Shown here piece after piece: positions 1 to 8,885 of a stretch of DNA of 42,582 nucleotides (position 1 is its first letter; every line of letters begins with the position of its first letter). Below the pieces are notes generated by a model that was not told where the DNA came from, did not search any database, and saw only the letters and a list, made by a program, of their open reading frames with translations. The stretch lies in NCBI RefSeq assembly GCF_039768865.1, contig NZ_JBDMZQ010000116.1. The stretch is one strand, 5' to 3'. Origin of the DNA: Wenyingzhuangia sp039768865. Lineage in GTDB: Bacteria > Bacteroidota > Bacteroidia > Flavobacteriales > Flavobacteriaceae. The position numbers were made by a program, and so were the translations under genes.

Positions 1-392
1 ATACTTATGTCTTCTTTAGGTAGTTCATGGACATAATCTGCTGGCAACATTTTGTCATGGCGATTTCTACTTCTCCAATCTTCTCCTGTTTTGGCGCCAA
101 TCCAATCTGTGATTCCATGCCTCGCAGTAAACTTTCCGGTCATGATGCTTGCCCGAGATGGACTACATACTCGACTTGCTGCATAACCATTAGTAAAAAT
201 CATGGACTGGCCTGCTAACTTATCTATATTTGGCGTTTCATAAAAACGACTACCGGTTACCCCTAAGTCGTGATATCCTAAATCATCGACAAGAACAAAT
301 AGAACATTAGGTTTTGTTACCCTAGTTGTTTCCTGTTCCTTACAACCGATAAGAAAAATTACACCTAGGGTGAGGTAGCACGATTTTAACAT
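1..392 (-). CDS. Family S1 sulfatase, lipoprotein, N-terminal part (runs off left edge)
   Basis: The first 130 residues of a formylglycine-dependent sulfatase, which removes sulfate esters from sugars. Seen: a short signal peptide ending in the lipobox LIGC (Cys17), then the family's N-terminal strand and metal-binding Asp pair (LFVLVDDLGY, D36-D37). The signature CSPSR follows at residues 76-80, and Cys76 is the residue that would be converted to formylglycine. The start ATG at 392-390 places the lipobox correctly. It lies 9 bp after the stop of the CBM-like gene, so it is probably the next gene of the same operon. The C-terminal catalytic part lies outside the window, so the subfamily and which sulfate it removes cannot be judged. 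In this context sulfated rhamnose or a nearby sugar is an inference. Confidence 0.95.
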   Translation of the reverse strand, partial: MLKSCYLTLGVIFLIGCKEQETTRVTKPNVLFVLVDDLGYHDLGVTGSRFYETPNIDKLAGQSMIFTNGYAASRVCSPSRASIMTGKFTARHGITDWIGAKTGEDWRSRNRHDKMLPADYVHELPKEDIS

Positions 393-401
393 TGAACAAT
401 C

Positions 402-1367
402 TTATATCTTTATCACTTTTTTAACAAAGTAATTGGCTTTATCATGATTAGAAATATAATAAATTCCATTTTTTAGGGAACTAATATCTAAAGTCTCAAC
501 CTTATTTCTAGTTGTTAATTTTTGAACAACTCTTCCTAAAACATCCGTTACGATGAGACTTGAATTTTCAGGAATATTTCTAATCTCTAGTTTGCCTGAT
601 GTTGGATTGGGATAAATACTCAATTGATTTCTGGTTAATGTTTTGTCAGATAGAGGTGCTTTGTAACAATCGGATTCACTGTTAGACAAATTAAAGGCAA
701 CACCATCAGAAATCCCATCTCTTCTCAATACCATTTTATCAACAAATTGATATGATGACCTAGCGTCTACCGTAATCGTATACTCTTTAGCTTCATTAAA
801 CGTAACAAAAACTCTGTGAGAGTCTCCATCATTGGTGTTGGTTACAAATCCCCAATCCAATCTATTACCAAAAGCTTTGATAAAATTTTGGGTTGAGCTC
901 CCCTCTGCACAAGTTAAACTTGGATCTGATGAACACAAGGGTTTTGGATAGACCTTGTTTCCATTTTTAATTCCATAAAAATCTTCTCCATCTATCTTTA
1001 GCCAAGAGTCATTGTGTTCTCCTTTTGAAGTCCCTAGCCCCACTCTCATTCTCCAAGCAAACCTATAGGTCCCTGGAGTGTTTATTTTAATACGATATGT
1101 AATGGGCACTCCAGTGAGTGCATTAAAAGACTGACTACCTGTCCAATGCAAATATGTTATTTCTTCTCCATTAACAGTTTCTGAAGCAATCTTCCACCTG
1201 TCATCATTAATAATACCCGATTCCATTTCAATAGTCAACAACCCATTTTTTTCTTCGAAAGGTAAGGTTCCATCACATGTTGTGGCTTGAGAAAATGATT
1301 GATTGGCTACCAATGAAAAGATGAATATAAAAATGTTTAGCGTATTGGTTTTCATGTTATTTGACAT
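402..1367 (-). CDS. Secreted CBM-like protein with T9SS sorting domain
   Basis: A 321-residue exported protein. Seen: a signal peptide (hydrophobic FIFIFSLVA, cleavage near SFSQ), then one beta-sandwich-like region of roughly 200 residues (about 30-230), and a T9SS C-terminal sorting domain (about 248-321, starting IYPNPTSGKLEI and ending FVKKVIKI). The middle region (IEMESG..., YRFAWRMRVG, then VDARSSYQFVDKMVLRR) resembles the galactose-binding fold of carbohydrate-binding modules, in which an 'EME/EAE' strand opens the domain and a final 'D-K-hydrophobic' strand closes it. No catalytic motif was recognised. Its 5' end overlaps the GH3 stop by 11 bp. A second ATG at 1355, one base after the GH3 stop, gives a cleaner signal peptide and may be the true start. 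Likely role: glycan binding at or outside the cell surface. Confidence 0.8.
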   Translation of the reverse strand: MSNNMKTNTLNIFIFIFSLVANQSFSQATTCDGTLPFEEKNGLLTIEMESGIINDDRWKIASETVNGEEITYLHWTGSQSFNALTGVPITYRIKINTPGTYRFAWRMRVGLGTSKGEHNDSWLKIDGEDFYGIKNGNKVYPKPLCSSDPSLTCAEGSSTQNFIKAFGNRLDWGFVTNTNDGDSHRVFVTFNEAKEYTITVDARSSYQFVDKMVLRRDGISDGVAFNLSNSESDCYKAPLSDKTLTRNQLSIYPNPTSGKLEIRNIPENSSLIVTDVLGRVVQKLTTRNKVETLDISSLKNGIYYISNHDKANYFVKKVIKI

Positions 1368-3516
1368 TAAGTTTTGTTTTTTGTAATTGTTTTTCTTCCG
1401 AGGAATTTCCTATTGATATTGTAAAAGTACCTGGTTCTACAACTTTTTTCATATCTTGATTTAATATATTAAGCTCATCAAAACCTAATTTAAAACTGAC
1501 TGTTTTTGTTTCGCCAGGTTTAAGGCTTACACGCTCGAACCCTTTTAACATTTTTAAATAACGACCCACTGAGGCATAGTCGTCTCTTACATACATTTGA
1601 ATGACTTCATCTCCCTCTCTTTCTCCTGTATTGGTAACATCTATAGAAATAGTAGTTGAACCATCTGTATGAATCGAAGTGTTTTTGAGTTTTGGAACGC
1701 TATATTCAAACGTGGTATAGCTCAATCCAAAACCAAAAGGATATAATGGAGACTTATCTGTATCTCGATACAATCCTTTCCCAGAGCCAATAAAATCTGG
1801 ACGCTCAAGATAGGTTACAGGAACATGACCTATATTTCTAGGAAAAGATACCGTTAGCTTACCTCCTGGATTGGTATCTCCAAAAATTGCATCCGCTATG
1901 GCATCTCCGGAACGCATCCCTAAATACCAAGTTTCTAGTATAGACGGAATGTTCTCTGCTATATAATTTATGGTCAAAGGGCGTCCGTTAATGAGCACAA
2001 CAATAATCGGTTTTCCTGTGTTGTGAATAGCTTCAACCAATTCATTCTGAACGCCGTATAAATCTAAACTTGAACGATCAACACCTTCACCTCCTGTTTT
2101 TCGAGACCCCCCCACCACAAGGACTACTGCATCTGATTTGTTAGCTGCATGAATGGCCTTAGAAAAACCTTCTTTTGAATTGCTAAGCAGCTGACAACCC
2201 TGTGCATAATTTATTTTTACTTTTCCTTTTGTTTTGTTTGTTATCCCTTCTAAAACTGAAGTATAATAAGGAGGTAAACCTGAATAACCTCCAAGTAAAG
2301 AATAAGTCCCTTTTTCGGGTTGTTCTTCATGAGCATTTGGACCAATTACTGCCAAAGATTTGATGTTATTCATATCCAAAGGCAATAAATTGTTTTTGTT
2401 TTTTAACAAGACCATCGCTTTTTTTGCCATTTCATAAGAAAAATCTTGATGTTCTTTTTTACCCGCATTTACAGTTTCTATATCAATCTCTTTTGGTTCT
2501 GTATCAAACAAGCCCAATTTATACTTTGCCGTTAAAATACGAGATGTTGCTTGGTCTATATAATCCATTAATTTAGGGTTCTGAGCAATCGTATCCTTTA
2601 ACACATTCGCATGATACGATGAAAGGTCAACACTCTTTCCAATAACTAAGTCCATATCAACCCCGGCTTTTAATCCTAAAATAGCTGACTCTGCTCTTGA
2701 TTCAGAAATAAAATGCATGGTCTCTAACCTTGCAATATCATTATTGTCAGAAACAATAAAACCATTAAAACCTAGTTCATCGCGTAAAATATCCTTTAAC
2801 AACCAGGTATTCATGTGATTTGGAACACCATTAAAATCTTGATGACCTGGCATAACGGAACCTACCTTTGCTTCTTTTACAGCAGCCTCAAAGGGTGGTA
2901 AGTACACTTCTCGCAAACGACGTTCAGACATATCACTAAAACCACCATTGATCCCACGTCTGTTTTCTGGATAACCTATAAAATGTTTAGCCGTTGCCAT
3001 CACATGGTTCTCATCAAATTGCTCATCACCAGTACCTTGTAAACCTTCAATAAAAGCAACACCCATTCTAGACACCAAATACGGGTCTTCACCATAAGAT
3101 TCTTCTACTCTACCATATCTTGGGTCTCCAGAAATTACATCTAAATTAGGAGAATAACAATGTGTAACTCCTAAAGAACGTGCTTCTAATGCTGTTTGAG
3201 AAGCCATTTTTTTGACTAGCTTAGGCTCCCAAGTAGAGCCACAAGCGATAGCTTGAGGATAAACAGTTGTATTGCCATAATAATCAAGAACAAGCCATAA
3301 ACCGTGTAAGGCTTCCCCATACTTCATGTACGGAATGCCTAACCTTTCATTGGCTGGTGTATCTTGCATCATTTCAGCAATCTTCTCATCTAAAGTCATT
3401 TTACTGATAAGACTTTCTACTTTTTTAGCAACCTCAACATCTTTACTTGTGTTTTTTTCTGATACACATGAGAGCATTATGGAGGTAATAGATAGAATTA
3501 ATAGTGTTTTTTTCAT
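1357..3516 (-). CDS. Glycoside hydrolase family 3 (beta-glucosidase / beta-xylosidase type), lipoprotein
   Basis: A 719-residue GH3 enzyme that would release terminal beta-linked sugars from oligosaccharides. Seen: signal peptide with lipobox MLSC, the N-terminal TIM-barrel domain with KHFIGY, and the nucleophile motif GFIVSDNND (Asp257). The second alpha/beta domain follows (LLKNKNNLLPLD, AVIGPNA, GGSRKTGGEGVDR), then a C-terminal fibronectin-III-like domain (PFGFGLSYTTFEYS to the end). The length is normal for three-domain GH3 enzymes. It sits 14 bp after the GH5-like gene. GH3 beta-xylosidases are known from ulvan loci, where xylose replaces some uronic acid, so xylosidase is the contextual guess. 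Glucosidase cannot be excluded from sequence alone. Confidence 0.95.
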   Translation of the reverse strand: MKKTLLILSITSIMLSCVSEKNTSKDVEVAKKVESLISKMTLDEKIAEMMQDTPANERLGIPYMKYGEALHGLWLVLDYYGNTTVYPQAIACGSTWEPKLVKKMASQTALEARSLGVTHCYSPNLDVISGDPRYGRVEESYGEDPYLVSRMGVAFIEGLQGTGDEQFDENHVMATAKHFIGYPENRRGINGGFSDMSERRLREVYLPPFEAAVKEAKVGSVMPGHQDFNGVPNHMNTWLLKDILRDELGFNGFIVSDNNDIARLETMHFISESRAESAILGLKAGVDMDLVIGKSVDLSSYHANVLKDTIAQNPKLMDYIDQATSRILTAKYKLGLFDTEPKEIDIETVNAGKKEHQDFSYEMAKKAMVLLKNKNNLLPLDMNNIKSLAVIGPNAHEEQPEKGTYSLLGGYSGLPPYYTSVLEGITNKTKGKVKINYAQGCQLLSNSKEGFSKAIHAANKSDAVVLVVGGSRKTGGEGVDRSSLDLYGVQNELVEAIHNTGKPIIVVLINGRPLTINYIAENIPSILETWYLGMRSGDAIADAIFGDTNPGGKLTVSFPRNIGHVPVTYLERPDFIGSGKGLYRDTDKSPLYPFGFGLSYTTFEYSVPKLKNTSIHTDGSTTISIDVTNTGEREGDEVIQMYVRDDYASVGRYLKMLKGFERVSLKPGETKTVSFKLGFDELNILNQDMKKVVEPGTFTISIGNSSEEKQLQKTKLNVK

Positions 3517-3530
3517 TTTTTCATTTTAAA

Positions 3531-4928
3531 TTATTTGTCAAAGTTTCTTATCCCTGGAACAATCTCTATGTTCATGACCACATTGTCTTTTGGCCATTTT
3601 AAAATCACTAATTTTTGGGTATTGGCATCCCATATAAAATTTGAAGATTCTAACTTTTTCGTCGATTTATAGGTCTCTAGCCCAACGTTTTTGAGGGGGT
3701 CGTAAAACATAACAATATCGGAATCTATCAAGATGGAGAAGCCATCGGGATAATGTCGGTTTGCACCTACAAAAATCTTTGATGCGCCCTTACGATTATC
3801 TGTTTTGATACTCATCTCTAGGGTTCGGGTAGCGTGGTTAAAGAAAAAAGATTGAATATCCCCCGCTATGGTTTGAGGAAAAGGTCTAGCTATCACATCT
3901 GTAATATATTTTCGTTCTACCGTTCCTGCGGCTATACTATCACTAAATATAGACCATGTTGATGGACCTCCTGGTAGAAAATGCTGCATAGATCGATTTC
4001 CTAGGAACCAAGCTTTGATGGCACCCACCCCCATACGATCAAAGACCTCGGCGGTCCTGATGTACAATTCTCTATACTTCAATTGACCTAAGTTCCCTCC
4101 CACTAAAGTGTCTGTTGTTGCAAATGTTGGGAAACCCCACTCTCCGATAACAATAGGAGCTTTCAGCATCTTTGACTCTTTGTCAAACCTATCCATATTA
4201 CGCTTAATCAAATCAATATTATTTTGATAAATATGTGGTGCAAAAATGATATTCTCTTTGTTGATTGGAACTTTAATTTCTGAATATTGATTGTTGTCAA
4301 TTTTCTCCCCTTTGTTCATAAAGACAGATTGGAATAAAATCTTCTTCTTGGGGTTAATCTTATGACTTTGATCAATTATTTTTTGATAGAGTGGAACTAA
4401 ATATTTACGAGTCAAGTCATCATATGAGATATTCATTGTTAATCTCCTAGGTTCATTGACAACATCATATCCAAAGACCGCATCGTCATCTGAAAACCTG
4501 TTCCATATCACCTCCCATGCTTCAATATAGGTGCTATATTCTCCTTTTTTATTTTTCCAAAATTCTTCCCAAACAAATTTATCGACCCCATAAACGGTCA
4601 TTTTAAAAACTGTTTTTATGCCGTGGTGCCTACCCAAATCTACGAGTGTGTCTAATTTTTTAAGATAATTGGGCTCAAGCTTACCTCCTGGAAAGGTACT
4701 TAGCTTGCCTAGCTCAAGTCGAATAACTTGAGTATTTGCTCCCATTCTAACCATTCTTGCATAGTCATCATTGTCAAAAAACACTTCTCCCTTATGGTCA
4801 TTTGTATTTATGACAAAACCTCGAGGTATGATATGCCTATCTTGTTGGTCTCTGAGCCCATGGCTGATTTGAGAACACAAAGTCATCGTACTCAAAAAAC
4901 AAATCAAAATAATTAGTTTAGTCTTCAT
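3531..4928 (-). CDS. GH5-like clan GH-A glycoside hydrolase with C-terminal beta domain
   Basis: A 465-residue exported enzyme. Seen: signal peptide (MKTKLIILICFL, cleavage near CSQ), then a TIM barrel with the GH5 acid/base motif DVVNEP (Glu159) and the nucleophile motif IVIGEWGFP (Glu263). The strand with HIY lies between them. The C-terminal region (about 365-465, SFFFNHATRTLEMSIKT onward) looks like the small beta-sandwich seen in endoglycoceramidase-like GH5 enzymes. There is no lipobox of the usual kind and no T9SS tail, so a periplasmic location is likely. First gene of a unit: an operator-like element and a TATATTTG box lie just upstream. The substrate is unknown. GH5 covers many beta-glycosidases, and the subfamily needs phylogeny. 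Confidence 0.85.
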   Translation of the reverse strand: MKTKLIILICFLSTMTLCSQISHGLRDQQDRHIIPRGFVINTNDHKGEVFFDNDDYARMVRMGANTQVIRLELGKLSTFPGGKLEPNYLKKLDTLVDLGRHHGIKTVFKMTVYGVDKFVWEEFWKNKKGEYSTYIEAWEVIWNRFSDDDAVFGYDVVNEPRRLTMNISYDDLTRKYLVPLYQKIIDQSHKINPKKKILFQSVFMNKGEKIDNNQYSEIKVPINKENIIFAPHIYQNNIDLIKRNMDRFDKESKMLKAPIVIGEWGFPTFATTDTLVGGNLGQLKYRELYIRTAEVFDRMGVGAIKAWFLGNRSMQHFLPGGPSTWSIFSDSIAAGTVERKYITDVIARPFPQTIAGDIQSFFFNHATRTLEMSIKTDNRKGASKIFVGANRHYPDGFSILIDSDIVMFYDPLKNVGLETYKSTKKLESSNFIWDANTQKLVILKWPKDNVVMNIEIVPGIRNFDK

Positions 4929-4949
4929 GGTCTAATTGATATTGGGAAT

Positions 4950-4995
4950 CAAATATAATATGGGTAATTCGTTTTTGTGTCCTGCACAGTACTGT
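4950..4995 (-). promoter_or_regulatory. Promoter with locus-wide tandem operator, upstream of the GH5-like gene
   Basis: Read on the minus strand: ACAGTAC-TGT-GCAGGAC (4995-4979), a 21-base spacer, then TATATTTG (4957-4950), a perfect match to the Bacteroidota -7 consensus TAnnTTTG, 22 bp before the ATG at 4928. The 7-3-7 element matches those before the other units. The distal half also lies in the perfect palindrome CACAGTACTGTG (4985-4996). The rest of the 209-bp gap, up to the end of the DUF1080 gene, shows nothing I can name. Confidence 0.65.
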
Positions 4996-5137
4996 GTAAA
5001 TTTTTTGTGAACTCTTGAAATATAAAAGACGCGATCTCACATTATTTATCTATCCGCTCGAAATCGGTTAACAATGATTATTTTTATTGAAATAGATGGT
5101 TTTATACTTATTTGAACATATCCATCCATAGCATATT

Positions 5138-5908
5138 TTAAAGTTGCTTTAACATTATATTTCTATACTCTATTTTCATTGGAGGCCCCACATGAACCTG
5201 AACTCCCAAGTAACCTTTCATCGCTCGGTTTATGCTATCCAAATCGCTTACCTCACTAAACAGAACACCATTGACAAAATGTTGCATCGTTTCCTCTTTG
5301 ACTATTAGATGTATGCTGTTCCAGTCATTAGACTTTATATAGGGAGTTAGTTTTGTTTTGGTTTCTGTTATTGTCCTTGTTTGCCAACAGTTTTTCTTTA
5401 CGTTTTGTCGGAGGCCAAATTTAGAGAAGTCTTTAGGCATCTCGGGTATGGTCACGATTTCTCCCATATAAGCTAAAGTTGTTCGCTTTTTTTCTTCATA
5501 ATTTTGTCCTGTATACTTGTTTTTACCGTCAATATCACATTGATAACCTCTCAATGCAAAGGATTTATTTTCGATGATTTCACTTCTATAATTGATACCA
5601 CTGTTGCCCGAACTACTTATCCTATACTCTAGCATTAATTCAAAATTTTTCGGTTGAACGTTTTGATAAATGATGAAAGAATTTTGTTTTAGTATGGTTT
5701 TTGGAGTTACTTCCCCAATCAAAATACCATCTTCAACCCTCCAATATTTGGGATCTCCATGCCATCCTTCTAAATCTTTACCATTAAAGATCGATTGAAA
5801 CGTACTTTCTTTTTTTTTCAATATATATTTCCCTTTGCAGGATGAAAAAAACAAAACAAGAAAGCATATTTGACCCAAAACTACAGTTCTCAAAAGAAGG
5901 TTTTTCAT
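5138..5908 (-). CDS. DUF1080 family lipoprotein (3-keto-glycoside hydrolase type)
   Basis: A 256-residue protein of the DUF1080 family (LamG-like beta jelly roll). Seen: signal peptide with lipobox FSSC, then FNGKDLEGWHG near residue 42, RISSSGNSGINYRSE in the middle, and the hallmark C-terminal strand GYLGVQVHVGPPMKIEYRNI. Members of this family have been linked to cleavage of 3-keto-sugar glycosides after oxidation by a Gfo/Idh dehydrogenase. No such dehydrogenase is visible here, so activity is uncertain and a binding role is possible. The start overlaps the GH78 stop as ATGA (5908-5905), which suggests translational coupling to the rhamnosidase. Confidence 0.88.
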   Translation of the reverse strand: MKNLLLRTVVLGQICFLVLFFSSCKGKYILKKKESTFQSIFNGKDLEGWHGDPKYWRVEDGILIGEVTPKTILKQNSFIIYQNVQPKNFELMLEYRISSSGNSGINYRSEIIENKSFALRGYQCDIDGKNKYTGQNYEEKKRTTLAYMGEIVTIPEMPKDFSKFGLRQNVKKNCWQTRTITETKTKLTPYIKSNDWNSIHLIVKEETMQHFVNGVLFSEVSDLDSINRAMKGYLGVQVHVGPPMKIEYRNIMLKQL

Positions 5909-8796
5909 GATTTGCTTTTTAAATACTCAACTTTATATTTACCCGAACCTAAAATTATAGCTCCCTCAATAACTTCAACAATATTTCGTGTTTTATAACT
6001 CTCTATGGTCTCATCATTTATTCTCAATGATTTATATTCAGCTAGATCGACCTCAACTCTTGCCTTCGTATTAAATGGAACCTCTAATTGCATTGTTAAA
6101 AGACCATCCTTGGCTTTCCATTTGTTTTTAATTGTTCCATAAGTTGTTGGGATGGATACTTCTGTTTTTGTGATAACATTTGGAAACTCTGGATTTACAA
6201 TAAACTCTTTATAACCTACTTTGTCTTCAGACGACTTGATCCCACCTAACGATTCGTAAAAATATGCCGCAAAACCACTATGCATTGGATGATTCAAGGA
6301 ATTAGAAGGTCCTTCCATTTTTTCCCATTCGAACTGACGTTCTGGCCAAGTAGTAAATCCTGAATTCATCACATATGCTTGGCTTGGAAACTCTGGTGTG
6401 GTCAATATTTGGTAAGCTAAATCTGCTTTTCCATATTTAGACAACACCGTATATATATATCTATTCCCATGTATCCCTGTTGCATGGTGTCCTCCTTTCG
6501 CTTGAACGATATCATAAACCAAACCATTTACTACATTTTCGATTTCATTTTCAGGGACAATACCAAAAGCTAAAGCTTGAACTGTAGCAGTCTGACTCTG
6601 ATACCATTTGTATTTCGTTTTGGGTATGTCTACTAGAAAAGAATTATTAAACGCTCTCTTCAACGCTTGTTTTTCTTGTTTCATTCGAGACGCGTATGCA
6701 TCGTCATTATTCATCTTAGCAAAACGTTCCATAATTCCCAATACATCATAAAAATACGCATTGGCAGAAATAATTGGATCGCATTCCATAGCACTTGGAT
6801 TTTTTCTTCTATCCCATAATGGTGGACACCAATCTCCCATTCCATCTTGCATAATGCCATTTTCTCCCTTGAAATTCAGGTAAAAATCTGTCAACCCTTT
6901 CATCGGATCATAATAGTCTTTTACGATCGATTCATCACCATAAAATTTATAGTTGTACCAAGGCAAATACATTGTAGCCACACCCCAATCTATTTTAGCA
7001 TAGGTCGATGTTCGTTTTCCAGGGGCAATCATCGTTGGTACTTGAAAAACAAGCTCAGGATGATTATGGCCCTTTGTGGATCGCATCTGTGTACGAATAT
7101 CTTCCATATATTTCTTATAGAAATCGTACATGTCATAATTATACAAAGCGTATTCACAAAATGCATGTGCATCTCCTAACCAACCACACTTTTCTCTATG
7201 AGGACAGTCTTCTGGTATTCCATGAACATTGTCGACAATTGTCCATTTACTTATGCGGTGCATTTTGTTCAACATCTCATCAGAGGAGGTAAAACTTCCT
7301 GTTTCTTGAATATCAGTAGCGACCAAGACCGCTTTGATCATTTCTGCATCTGGCCTTCTAGAAACCCCTTTGATCTTTGCAAATCGAAAACCATGGTAAC
7401 TAAATTTTGGCTCCCAAGACTCTAAACCTCTTCCATTACAAATATACTTGTATTCTTGGGTCATTCCATTGGCTCCTCCTCCTGTAGAGCCTTTGTAAAT
7501 ATCTGTTCCGTCTGTTAACAACGCTTCTGTTGTGACCACATCAATAAGCTGTCCTTTTTTACCTTCAACATTTAATTTTACCCAACCCGCAATATTTTGT
7601 CCAAAATCTACAATCCAATTACCATCTGGTGCTTTAAACACCTTTTGAGGTGCAAATTCTTTTAGTTTTTTAATAGGTGGCATTTGTTGCGCATTGATGT
7701 TTTTCAATTTTGGAGAGGCAATTTTCACATTCCCCCAGGAAGTATCGTCAAAACCAACTGTATTCCATTTTCCTATTTCGTAACGAGCATCATAAGTATC
7801 CCCTCCATAAACATTATTGAATACAATTGGACCTGTAGATTCTTTCCAATTTTTATCAGTATAAAATTCTGATGAAGTTCCATCTGTGTATGTTAATTTT
7901 ACCAAGCACTTAACCGTTGGTGGACCAAAAGCCATGTCTTTTTCTGATTCTGGATCGCGTTTCCAAGAGATATCTTGCGCATAAAACCCGTTCCCTAAAA
8001 TTATTCCAAAGGCATTTTTTCCTGATTTTACTTGCTCCGAAATGTCATAACTCACATAATACGCTTGTTTATCATAGTTTGAAGGTGCAGGATCTAAAAC
8101 ATGATCGCCTACTTTTTCACCATTCAAATACAACTCATAATACCCCAACCCACAAATATAAGCTTGAGCACTTTCAATATGTTTAATGATCTCAACTTCT
8201 TTTCTAAAATAACTAGCAGCAAAACCTTTTACTTTTTTAGCTGGTCGATTTTTCATTCTACCCGTTTTATAATCTCTAAAACGATATTTTGAAGTTCTTG
8301 TATCATGATTTAACGTTATCCATTTTGACGACCCCCAGTCTGTTTTATTTAGTAATCCCATTTTAAAATGTTGAATTTCAGACCAATCTGATAGCGTGCC
8401 TTGAAGATCAGAGATCCTTACCTTCCAGTAATACGTTTTTGTGGCTTCTAATGGTTTACCTTGGTACTTTACAAAACTTGATTTTTCGCTCTGGACTTTT
8501 TGAGAATTCCATAAATCTGCATCCTTTTCGTTTAGTTGATCACTTGAAGATGCCACAAGGATTTGATACGAGGCCTGTATCTTATGAAAACCGTCGTTTG
8601 CTACTACCCACGAAAACAATGGCTGTTTACTTTCAATACTTGTTGGGTTGGGTTTGTTATTTAAAGACAGAGTCTCTAAATAAATCGACCCTTTACTGTT
8701 CATGTATAGATCACATGAGGTAGAAAAAAAAATCAAAAAAATAAGTGAGTATAGGGTCTGCATTTTTATTGTTAAAAAAAAACGTTTTCGAATCAT
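5905..8796 (-). CDS. GH78 alpha-L-rhamnosidase, lipoprotein
   Basis: A 963-residue GH78 enzyme that would remove terminal alpha-L-rhamnose. Seen: lipoprotein signal (IFFSTSC), an N-terminal FN3-like domain (PLFSWVVAN, TYYWKVRI, about 50-150), a jelly-roll domain related to the rhamnose-binding CBM67 fold (YICGLGYYELYLNGEKVGD), then the catalytic alpha/alpha barrel. The GH78 acid cluster is complete: EDCPHREKCGWLGDA supplies Asp530, Glu535 and Asp542. The later WPE motif (GFTTWPERQFEWEK) supplies the usual second catalytic Glu. A downstream ATG at 8763 (MQTLYSLIF) gives an equally good signal peptide. It follows the GH39-like gene after an 89-bp gap that has no operator and no clear promoter. 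Confidence 0.95.
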   Translation of the reverse strand: MIRKRFFLTIKMQTLYSLIFLIFFSTSCDLYMNSKGSIYLETLSLNNKPNPTSIESKQPLFSWVVANDGFHKIQASYQILVASSSDQLNEKDADLWNSQKVQSEKSSFVKYQGKPLEATKTYYWKVRISDLQGTLSDWSEIQHFKMGLLNKTDWGSSKWITLNHDTRTSKYRFRDYKTGRMKNRPAKKVKGFAASYFRKEVEIIKHIESAQAYICGLGYYELYLNGEKVGDHVLDPAPSNYDKQAYYVSYDISEQVKSGKNAFGIILGNGFYAQDISWKRDPESEKDMAFGPPTVKCLVKLTYTDGTSSEFYTDKNWKESTGPIVFNNVYGGDTYDARYEIGKWNTVGFDDTSWGNVKIASPKLKNINAQQMPPIKKLKEFAPQKVFKAPDGNWIVDFGQNIAGWVKLNVEGKKGQLIDVVTTEALLTDGTDIYKGSTGGGANGMTQEYKYICNGRGLESWEPKFSYHGFRFAKIKGVSRRPDAEMIKAVLVATDIQETGSFTSSDEMLNKMHRISKWTIVDNVHGIPEDCPHREKCGWLGDAHAFCEYALYNYDMYDFYKKYMEDIRTQMRSTKGHNHPELVFQVPTMIAPGKRTSTYAKIDWGVATMYLPWYNYKFYGDESIVKDYYDPMKGLTDFYLNFKGENGIMQDGMGDWCPPLWDRRKNPSAMECDPIISANAYFYDVLGIMERFAKMNNDDAYASRMKQEKQALKRAFNNSFLVDIPKTKYKWYQSQTATVQALAFGIVPENEIENVVNGLVYDIVQAKGGHHATGIHGNRYIYTVLSKYGKADLAYQILTTPEFPSQAYVMNSGFTTWPERQFEWEKMEGPSNSLNHPMHSGFAAYFYESLGGIKSSEDKVGYKEFIVNPEFPNVITKTEVSIPTTYGTIKNKWKAKDGLLTMQLEVPFNTKARVEVDLAEYKSLRINDETIESYKTRNIVEVIEGAIILGSGKYKVEYLKSKS

Positions 8797-8885
8797 TTGA
8801 TAGGTTTTATGTTTTGTAAAGATATCTTTAGGCTGTTAGTGAAGTATCACCCTAAAATAAGACTATATAAGTAGAATTGATATTT

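Noticed and set aside
6847..8723. Plus-strand open reading frames of 60-110 codons opposite the GH78 gene, and similar ones elsewhere
   Set aside because: They lie antisense inside clear minus-strand genes, have no recognisable domains, and look like chance open frames in AT-rich DNA.
8818..8829. Palindrome AAAGATATCTTT in the gap between the GH39-like and GH78 genes
   Set aside because: A 12-bp AT-rich palindrome is expected by chance at this base composition, and there is no second copy at other gaps.
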